64,000 nucleotides of DNA, from contig CM055741.1 of the NCBI GenBank assembly GCA_029465975.1, positions 8,641,361-8,705,360 on the forward strand, given 5' to 3'. Position numbers and translations under genes: made by a program. Of the stretch, positions 30,483 to 64,000 are shown piece by piece. The notes below the pieces were generated by a model. The model saw only the letters and a list, made by a program, of their open reading frames with translations. It ran no database searches and was not told where the DNA came from. Each line of letters opens with the position of its first letter. Position 1 is the stretch's first letter. The DNA is from Dallia pectoralis. Taxonomy: Eukaryota; Chordata; Actinopteri; Esociformes; Umbridae.

Positions 30483-32442
30483 AATATATGAATATACCTT
30501 AATATAATATATGTTTTGTCATTCGAATTGCAGTGATTCTGAGGATGTACTGTTAGTTCCCTGTTGTCTGGATCATTACGGTATCAATATCATCAGCAGG
30601 TGTGAAGTCATTGGATAGCAGCACCTTCAGTGGCTTCGACCCAGCCAATGAGCTAAAGAAGCTCCAGCAAGCCCAACCCAGCCGCGCCAATCTGGACATA
30701 GGGGAACTCCTGAGGGTACGAGGGCCCGTCAAGACCTCCAGGCAACAGAGAGAGGTCATGGCCTCTACATACTGTGAGTTTCGTCACAGAGATCACACAC
30801 ACACTTCCCTATGTAATGTCCATTCTGCCTAATGTCCCCTCTCTTCTGGTTCCCCGATATGTTTCCCGCAGATAAGGTGTCGGATCCAGTAATGAATGTC
30901 CAGATCTCCTGGATGATGGAGGTTCCTAAGCTTTATAGAGAGTGTTATGACAAACAACTTCAACTGCAGAAGGATGCTCAGGACCCAAACCCGCAGGGGT
31001 TAGCCAATAATAATAATTATAATAATAATCCGAAACCTTTAATATGTATTGCTGCTATTTGCCGGAACTTGGTATTTGTTCTCCTTGTAAATAGGGAAGG
31101 CGTGTTTTTTCCCCTGGTTAGCATCTCACTGTTAGCCTTCAGCAGTTATCAAACAAATAATGTTTGGTTTTCAGTACCTCGGCTGCCTCGCTTCTCGGCA
31201 GAGCAACGCGTATTCTAAAGGACTTCCTGAAAGTCAGAGAGGTCAGTAGATTCGGACCGTACGATGTCCAGGAAATTCTACAACCACTGGTCTCCAGCCA
31301 ACCTCGAAATACAACAACCCAACAAGTAAGCATATGTGCAGTCTAGATTTAAGGAATATATTTAATTTAAGGAATTTGTGGAGGCCTTAGGAAAGGTTTA
31401 TGGTGTCTTTAAATCTCAGCAAAATTATGTTGCTTCTAGCATCACTGCCCAGATTTGCTTCACGCTGTTTCCTCGCCATCGCCTCATGACGGGACTAAAA
31501 CGAGGTGTTCTGCCTTGTTTGTGTTTGGAAATTGATCCTTTTTGCTGTTCACTTTTTGAGCCTACTTCTTATTGCCATTGATGGAAATAGATATGTTTTT
31601 CAGTCCTCCTTTGAGATGTTGTTCATTTAAATTGCGGTGAAAATATTAAACCTGAATTGATGTTGTAGGAGCCTACGGCTGGGTCATCATCGGGTCCGTC
31701 AACGTCTTACAATCATCTCAGGCAGCTTCTTCGGGAGAGCCTGCAGATCTTGATGGATGAGGGCTTGGTGTATCGCAAAGTCAAATCCCAGGATGAAATT
31801 TACCACGTAAGCAGCAGAACTATAGGAAGACGTGAATCCCAGAGGGCTACAGGAAGCTCATTAAGCACATTGATATTGAGGCTCGCTACGATGTAGAACT
31901 GAAGCCTTTCAGTTTGACCCTGCTTTGCCTGTTTATATTTCGCCCAGAGACTACACTCAATTGACATTGGTTGTGTTAACGTGTTTACCCTTTAGGTAAC
32001 AGAGCAGGACAAAGACCTGCTAATGGCCATCAGAGATATTATCAAGGAAGATTGTCGCAGAGAGAAATGTAAGAACTCTTCCCCTCTTTAAGAATATTTT
32101 TGGTTTTAGGTAAATAATCGGACACGATGGTACCACAACGATTTAAAATAATTGCACTATGCTACATGTGGTAATTTACTTTTAAATCCACCATACTGTA
32201 CCTAATAGAATTCCAGCCATATTTATCTAAAACGTCTTATTTGTTTCAGGTGTATAAACGTTTTTTTTTTGCCTTTATTGCCAGATGCCGAAAAGGGTTG
32301 CCACGTCTTGCACATACTGTCCAGCGTTAGACACCGGTACAGCCACAACGTGAGCAAGGCAGCCCTGGAGCTGGCTCTGAAAGCTCTAGAGTGTAACAGT
32401 GACATTATCAGCACCAGAGACAGCCATTACACGGTTTTCTGA
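29456..32442 (+). CDS. stn1: CST complex subunit STN1 (OBFC1), nine coding exons
   Basis: STN1 is the middle subunit of CTC1-STN1-TEN1, which binds single-stranded telomeric DNA and stimulates polymerase alpha-primase for C-strand fill-in. Nine exons sum to 1149 bp: 382 residues (human 368) and a TGA at 32440-32442. The N-terminal OB fold (about 1-190) shows PSMLWGLDPMF, YVKDIL, VPGIYFYNSHPI, VDVLGTVV, DDGTGVINCLCWK and LRVRGPVKTSRQQREV. The C-terminal winged-helix region (about 210-382) shows RATRILKDFLKVRE, YNHLRQLLRESLQIL and EKGCHVLHIL, and ends DSHYTVF. The first true ATG in frame is at 29456; the frame upstream opens on TTG. Every junction is GT-AG and in phase. Confidence 0.96.
29649..29972 (+). 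mobile_element. Candidate solo LTR in stn1 intron 1
   Basis: About 324 bp beginning TGTAGCGATCC and ending GAATGTGACA. It has a TATA-like CTTATAAGAG at about 29741, an AATAAAGAGCG poly(A)-signal region near 29912 and a T/G-rich tail, the order expected for U3-R-U5. No clear target-site duplication is visible; similar strings TGACATACTGTA and TGACAATCACTGTA flank the ends. It occupies nearly the whole intron between exon 1 and exon 2. No internal or coding region is present. Confidence 0.4.
30081..30176 (+). CDS. stn1: stn1 exon 2 (residues 52-83)
   Basis: It encodes GIYFYNSHPIFRVDVLGTVV and YKREREDFFCYG, OB-fold strands 1-2. Acceptor CTCACCACAG, donor GTATTG. Confidence 0.95.
30311..30388 (+). 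CDS. stn1: stn1 exon 3 (residues 84-109)
   Basis: It encodes VDDGTGVINCLCWKDEQCKD and QSDSAK. Acceptor TGTTTACAG, donor GTAAGT. The DDGTGVI motif is the central OB strand. Confidence 0.95.
30424..30478. repeat. (GT)n(TA)n compound microsatellite in stn1 intron 3
   Basis: About ten GT units followed by about sixteen TA units. Confidence 0.95.
30600..30773 (+). CDS. stn1: stn1 exon 4 (residues 110-167)
   Basis: It encodes an insert with NELKKLQQAQ, then LDIGELLRVRGPVKTSRQQR and EVMASTY. Acceptor TCATCAGCAG, donor GTGAGT. Confidence 0.95.
30872..30998 (+). CDS. stn1: stn1 exon 5 (residues 168-210)
   Basis: It encodes KVSDPVMNVQISWMMEVPKL and YRECYDKQLQLQKDAQDPNP. Acceptor TTTCCCGCAG. The donor is GCAGG|GTTAGC, supported by phase. 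An AAT-rich microsatellite follows at about 31006-31030. Confidence 0.92.
31175..31325 (+). CDS. stn1: stn1 exon 6 (residues 210-260)
   Basis: It encodes SAASLLGRATRILKDFLKVR, then FGPYDVQEILQPLVSSQ. Acceptor TTGGTTTTCAG, donor GTAAGC. First winged-helix region. Confidence 0.94.
31669..31806 (+). CDS. stn1: stn1 exon 7 (residues 261-306)
   Basis: It encodes a Ser/Pro/Thr-rich link, then YNHLRQLLRESLQILMDEGL and VYRKVKSQDEIYH. Acceptor TGATGTTGTAG, donor GTAAGC. Confidence 0.95.
31996..32068 (+). CDS. stn1: stn1 exon 8 (residues 307-330)
   Basis: It encodes VTEQDKDLLMAIRDIIKEDC and RREK. Acceptor TACCCTTTAG, donor GTAAGA. Confidence 0.95.
32285..32442 (+). CDS. stn1: stn1 exon 9 (residues 331-382, stop)
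   Basis: It encodes YAEKGCHVLHILSSVRHRYS, then ALELALKALECNSDIISTRD and SHYTVF, with TGA. Poly-T acceptor ending GCCAG. The terminus parallels human SDIVSTMEHYYTAF. Confidence 0.96.
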
Positions 32443-32733
32443 CGGAGGTCATCCGGAACATTCCAGAGACTGATACTATCTGGACCTGGCTGATACTATA
32501 CCTGTTTTGTTTTCTACTATATGAAATAATGATTATAAATTATGTTGCCTCACTAGAATCAATGTCACAACACTTACGAGAATAGAACGTCGTGTTTATT
32601 ACTAAACATGGCCGTTCGTAATATATTCAGTACTTGTAAAAAAGATTGGACAAACTTTCGCATTCAAGGAAATATTTTTAACCTAATGAAGACTTTTTCT
32701 CTTTGATCTTTTGTAGAATGTGAAAGGTTGTTT

Positions 32734-32816
32734 GTGCCAATACTTTTGTCTGGTACTGTATCAGAATCAGGTTTATTCGCCAAGTCTGTTTACCGACACA
32801 CAAGGAATTTGTTCCG
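32734..32816. mobile_element. Fragments of dispersed DNA repeats
   Basis: GTGCCAATACTTTTGTCTGG followed by TACTGTA looks like a Tc1/mariner terminal repeat. It abuts TCAGAATCAGGTTTATTCGC followed by CAAG...ACACAAGGAATTTG, a motif widespread in teleost genomes as I recall it. Both are fragments without partner ends. Confidence 0.4.
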
Positions 32817-33469
32817 TATGTTTATGCTGTCAATCATTCTGACCTTTTTGATAGACTTGTATATTTTTATATTTTGAAGAATGCAGTGGACAGGCGTTGT
32901 TGGTGATGGATATTTAAAAAAATATCTATTGATGGATCCCTCTATTGAATTCAACTTCCATGGGCTTCCACACGGGGGCGGCAGTTCGTCGTTGAAATAC
33001 GCCGTGGTAAAGCCGGTCGCTGATTGGTCGAAGCTGAAACATCTGTATCCATACATCCAAGCTATTTATGAGAACAGCCTATAGCGGCTTATGACTCAGT
33101 TGCCACCGCTGTCAAAGAATCTGCGAAGCGTAAAAATGAGAATAGGACAGTTTATGCCTTTAAGGATAAGAAAAGCCTAAACACTTAGGGTGTAAATAAT
33201 AATTTATTGTTATTAATTTAACAAATAAAAGCCTTTGATAATACCGACATGCATTGTTTGCCCATTCATTTAAGTGATACAAAGTATCGGTCGCAGTCAG
33301 TTGTGTCATTGTTTCTCTTGGGGGATGTTATCAAGTAAAAGTCAACACTGCCTGATCACAAAGTAGCCTAATGCACTTAGTTTACACATATCTTCCAAAA
33401 TTGTGTCCAAATATTCACAAATAAATGCGGAAACCTAACGTTGAGTCGACCGGGGACTTCAGCCGGTTA

Positions 33470-33910
33470 CTCGGTTTCCCCACCCGTGGACGCACGTAAG
33501 CCCATCCCACTCGTACCCCTCAAAACCCGGACTGCCGCGAGAGGCATTCGGCGGTGAATTTGCATATTCCCCAATCCCAAGGTGGGCGCCCGCCGGATCG
33601 CGAGAGGTATTGTGGTCCACCCGCGCGCGCACAGACACACAAAGAGCCCTCGTGCCACTTTTCTATTTAAGGTGACCGCCTTCTCGGCACGCGACCGACG
33701 AACAGACAGTCTCGGGGTCCGACGGAAACATCTCGCAGTTTGCATGTCGGCGGAACGTTCATTCGTGTCGATTTTTAAATTCACCGCGCGCGTCCGCGAT
33801 ATCTCATGCGTTCTGACACAAAATATCGCGCGTACGCGGAGCGATATCTGTCAACTTCACATCGTCTAGGGGAGATGTCCGAATCCTTCTGCGCGGAAAA
33901 TCTTCGACAG
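33470..33910 (+). promoter_or_regulatory. CpG-rich region, likely sh3pxd2a promoter / 5' UTR
   Basis: GC-rich and CpG-dense (for example CGCCCGCCGGATCGCGAGAG, CCCGCGCGCGCAC, CGCGCGTCCGCG) in an otherwise AT-leaning region, ending about 120 bases before the ATG. A TATA-like CTATTTAAGG lies at about 33662-33671. The transcription start is not defined. Confidence 0.45.
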
Positions 33911-34028
33911 CCCGTTAAATGACTGTCCTGTTTGCATTCCTCTCCAGCGTTTCGTGAACTGTACGTGCTCGGCTATTGCCTGTTATTGCTATAGTCTTGT
34001 GTGTGCTGTAGCCATTCCTAACGTCAAG

Positions 34029-60725
<26,697 letters not shown>

Positions 60726-61889
60726 GTGAGTGTCTATCGAACGTGCGCTCACACACACTCACATTCTCTGACATTATGCGCCCTGGTTCCTCACCCAGCC
60801 GGGTCATATCCGATCATGTGTCTTCGTGGGAGCGTCTCTCAGAGAGGTTGGAAGCGACCGTTTACAGTATCGGGTCTTTCGAACACAACGATTGTCTCAA
60901 AAGGGAACGCTGCCCCTGTTCATTGACAAGCACCGAGACTCTGTATATCTCTCAGACTTTTCCGAGGCTTACACCCGTCAGTGCTACTGGACAATGTGTG
61001 AATCCTTGGTCCTTTGGGGGATCGACTAAGAGCTAATTAACGGGGTTTCGTGTCCATTTTATTTCTCTCAGCGAGGTGATGTAACGAGTAACTGAAAGTG
61101 TTGATTCCATTTCCCAATCTATAGTCGACCTCCGAATATTTCTGATCTGTGAGCAGGTTACATCAGCTGCTGGGCTGTTTGCTTTCAACGGTTTTGCTTT
61201 TATTCCCATGTCAGCTCTTTCCGTAAGCTTAAAAGAAATTCCAGCAAGCCTCTACACATTCAGAATAAGGGAGATTAGTCACGTGTGTGTGTGTGTGTGT
61301 GTGTGGTGTGTGAGTGAGTGACAACTAGTTTCATACTTGGAGATATTTCTTACCCTCCAGGTACGTTTTAATTAGGGGAACGAACAATCTGCTCTCTAAA
61401 TTCAAATGCCAGCTCTCCAAATCAATTGTAATGCACTTGTAACACACACACACACGCAGACAAACACACGCACTCACACACAGATACACACACCTAAGGC
61501 GTCTAGTCAGACGGTGACAGTTTCTCTCATCTCTGTTTCAATTACTCCTCTCATTAATTCTCTCCTGTCGCTTCTTTCTCCTCTCTGTCCCTCTCTCCTT
61601 TCTCTCCCCCATTCCATAGCTTCTCCTCTGTTTTGTTGCCTATGTTAAAAGCTTTTCTGCAGCGGGAAGAAAGGATGCCGGGGAAAAAAACCTGAGAGAG
61701 GAGATAGCAGATGTACTGTAGAGAGTGTCTTGCTGTTACTTTCTGCTGGGTGTTAATGGAGAACCCACTTCCCTTCTCTCTCTACTCACTCTCCTCTCTC
61801 CTCCTCTTCCTCCTGTTCTCTCTCACTCTTGCTCTTCTCTCTCCTGCTCTCCTTTTCTCCTCTCTCTCCTATTTTCCTCATCTCTCTGT

Positions 61890-61898
61890 TTGTCTCAG

Positions 61899-61933
<35 letters not shown>

Positions 61934-62022
61934 GTCTCTCTCTCTCTATCTCTCTCTCTGTCTCTCTCTGTCTCTCTGTCTCTCTGTCTCTCTGTCTCTC
62001 TGTCTCTCTGTCTCTCTGTCTC

Positions 62023-62059
<37 letters not shown>

Positions 62060-62198
62060 GTCTCTCTGTCTCTCTCTCTGTCTCTCTCTCTGTCTCTCTC
62101 TCTGTCTCTCTCTCTGTCTCTCTCTCTGTCTCTCTGTCTCTCTCTCTGTCTCTCTGTCTCTCTCTCTGTCTCTCTGTCTCTCTCTCTGTCTCTCTGTG

Positions 62199-62233
<35 letters not shown>

Positions 62234-62296
62234 GTCTCTCTGTCTCTCTGTCTCTCTGTCTCTCTGTCTCTCTGTCTCTGTCTCTCTGTCTCTCTG

Positions 62297-62340
<44 letters not shown>

Positions 62341-62470
62341 TCTCTCTGTCTCTCTGTCTCTCTGTCTCTCTCTCTGTCTCTCTCTCTGTCTCTCTCTCTG
62401 TCTCTCTCTCTGTCTCTCTGTCTGTCTCTCTGTCTCTCTGTCTCTCTGTCTCTGTCTCTCTGTCTCTCTG

Positions 62471-62533
<63 letters not shown>

Positions 62534-62590
62534 GTCTCTCTCTCTGTCTCTCTCTCTGTCTCTCTCTCTGTCTCTCTGTCTCTCTGCCTC
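61890..62590. repeat. 700-bp (CT)n/CTGT pyrimidine array
   Basis: CTCTCTGT and CTCTCTCTGT units throughout. With one strand almost purely pyrimidine plus G, it opens frames (Ser-Leu or Arg-Glu repeats) of up to 399 codons on both strands. Not coding. Confidence 0.98.
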
Positions 62591-62639
62591 ACTGTGTCTC
62601 CATTAACAATAAACGTATTTGCCCCCCACCCCCACGAAC

Positions 62640-62835
62640 TCCCCAACCCAAGTACACTCCCAACCTCACACACCACCGCCCCACACACACCCAACCCACA
62701 CACCCCACACACTATCACACCGCCGACGCCACACACACACCCAACACACACACTTCCACCCAACACTCATCCTCCCAACACACTACCGCTCCACCCACAC
62801 CCAACACACACACTCCCGACCCACACACCAAAGAC
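62640..62835. repeat. CA/CCCA-rich low-complexity tract
   Basis: Strand-biased A/C sequence (CCCACACACC, CCAACACACAC) right after the CT array, together giving about 950 bases of strand asymmetry. Confidence 0.85.
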
Positions 62836-63602
62836 AAGAGGGGGAAAGAGAGTGAGAGTGATGAGAATGGACGAGAGAGAGTGAGACAGATCACCCGTGG
62901 CTTTATCTGAATGCTACATCTGACCCCCCCCCTCATTGTGTCCTGTCCCGTTGTTCCTGCAGCCCAGTCCGTGAAGCGTTCTTCCTCTCCCCTTGTACTT
63001 CCCCACATGGATGTGAAACAGAACGGCCAGTCGACCCGGCTAAATAACTGCCCCAGTGAACAGCTTTAGCCAATCATGCCCGGGTGGATAAGCTGTAATC
63101 AATACTAGTCTACTCAGATGTGTGGTCGGCCCCTAATCCAGAATTTAAACTGATAGATCCTCATTTACCAGTGGATTATATGGTAAACCCAGGACGAGGT
63201 AATGCACTCAGTTTTACGAATGGATTAAAGACTGCCTAGCTTGGATTCTGACTGGAAACATGGTGGATTGAAATTAATAATTAAACCTAGTGTGTATGTC
63301 CAAGCATCTGGCCCTCCCACACACGTGTGTGTGTGTTCGTTCATTCGTGGCGACAGGATCGCATACGCACGCACACACGCGCGCACTCACACACCTGCAT
63401 GCGCAACAGGAAGCCCGCTCAGTTAGGCCACGCCCACTTCGATTTCAAAATATTACCCTGTGGGCGGGGCGTTTAATTAACGTTTCACGGATCAATGGAA
63501 CAATGCTCCCCTAATTATCAGTCTGGTTACCGGCGGCTTTCATGATACCTGGATTATGAGGGTTTACTGACACAGGGTGTATGTGGGTGCAAGAGGGCAG
63601 TA

Positions 63603-63606
<4 letters not shown>

Positions 63607-63646
<40 letters not shown>
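63607..63646. repeat. (GT)n microsatellite
   Basis: About 20 GT units. Confidence 0.96.
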
Positions 63647-63647
<1 letters not shown>

Positions 63648-64000
63648 ATGTGCATGACTAATTTGTCTGTCAGTGCCGCAGTTGAGCTCCTGTGGTGAGA
63701 TATGTCCACCTCATCAGTACCCGTTAGCGGGGGGAGGAGATGACAGAGGAGGAGAAGAAACGATAATGAGGAGATGAGGAGGCGTGTAGGCGTGGGGACT
63801 TTTGCCTGGACTAGGGAGGCGGGAGATCGAGGGGGCAGTTCAAGCGTGTTAGCCTGACAGTCTAGCCTGGAACACGCTTGCTTTGTTTTTGCTTTGCCTC
63901 GAGCGTCTGAAACAGCCGCTCCTCTAAATAGCAAAATGAACATTCATCAACATGAATGGCAGCACTTGAGGAGCTTTCAGAATGTACTTGCGAACACACA

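Larger units (their letters stand above)
32443..34028. other. stn1 - sh3pxd2a intergenic interval
   Basis: It contains the stn1 3' UTR, a candidate Tc1-like terminal repeat and dispersed-repeat fragment (32734-32816), an AATAAA at 33224-33229 that could serve stn1, and the CpG-rich sh3pxd2a promoter area from about 33470. A 67-codon open frame at 32881-33084 matches nothing I know. Confidence 0.6.
60726..64000. other. sh3pxd2a: sh3pxd2a intron 5 (continues past the window)
   Basis: No further PX or SH3 exon is recognisable before the window ends. It holds a GT run (61283-61305), CA run (61443-61490), the long CT/CTGT array, a CA/CCCA-rich tract and a GT run (63607-63646). Confidence 0.7.

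Noticed and set aside
32881..33084. 67-codon frame downstream of stn1
   Set aside because: No recognised family, no splice context, and it follows repeat fragments; chance is likely.
61711..62910. 399-codon Ser/Leu-rich and 326-codon Arg/Glu-rich frames
   Set aside because: Simple CT/CTGT microsatellite translations.

Overview
The window is vertebrate nuclear DNA, almost certainly from a ray-finned fish. Genes are split into short exons with GT/AG borders, introns are full of CA/GT and CT microsatellites and minisatellites, and several dispersed repeats look like families common in teleost genomes. One repeat (about 40452-40660) resembles an element I associate with salmonids and pikes, but species assignment is a guess. 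Four genes are recognisable, all by exon-by-exon similarity to human proteins recalled from memory. Their order and orientation match human chromosome 10q24.33: COL17A1, SLK, STN1 (OBFC1), SH3PXD2A.

Layout. (1) 70-4378, plus strand: the last 12 coding exons (475 residues and the stop) of a collagen XVII alpha-1 gene; its 5' part lies left of the window. A 1.26 kb minisatellite of 39-bp units sits in one intron. (2) 4379-7678: convergent 3' untranslated territory of col17a1 (plus) and slk (minus), with a candidate 230-bp MITE. (3) 7679-27988, minus strand: a complete slk gene, the STE20-like kinase. Eighteen coding exons add up exactly to 1043 residues plus stop. A further possible 72-bp cassette exon lies at 12536-12607, and one intron appears to use a GC-AG splice pair. 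(4) 27989-29455: the divergent slk/stn1 promoter interval. (5) 29456-32442, plus strand: a complete stn1 gene, nine exons, 382 residues, encoding the OB-fold subunit of the CST telomere complex. (6) 32443-34028: intergenic, with repeat remnants and then a CpG-rich promoter region. (7) 34029-60725 and beyond the right edge, plus strand: the first five coding exons of sh3pxd2a (Tks5), encoding the PX domain. The first two introns are 8 kb and 15 kb long; the second holds most of the large tandem arrays.

The genes do not form a functional unit; they are a conserved syntenic block. Products act in hemidesmosome adhesion (collagen XVII), cytoskeletal and adhesion signalling (SLK), telomere replication (STN1) and podosome/invadopodium formation (Tks5). 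Most long open frames in the window are artefacts of tandem repeats whose unit length is a multiple of three. I found no RNA gene, CRISPR array or prokaryote-type system. The most interesting leads are the candidate slk cassette exon, the GC-AG intron, the strictly symmetric collagen exon modules, a CT microsatellite that forms a splice-acceptor pyrimidine tract, and a perfectly duplicated 4 x 45-bp higher-order repeat.
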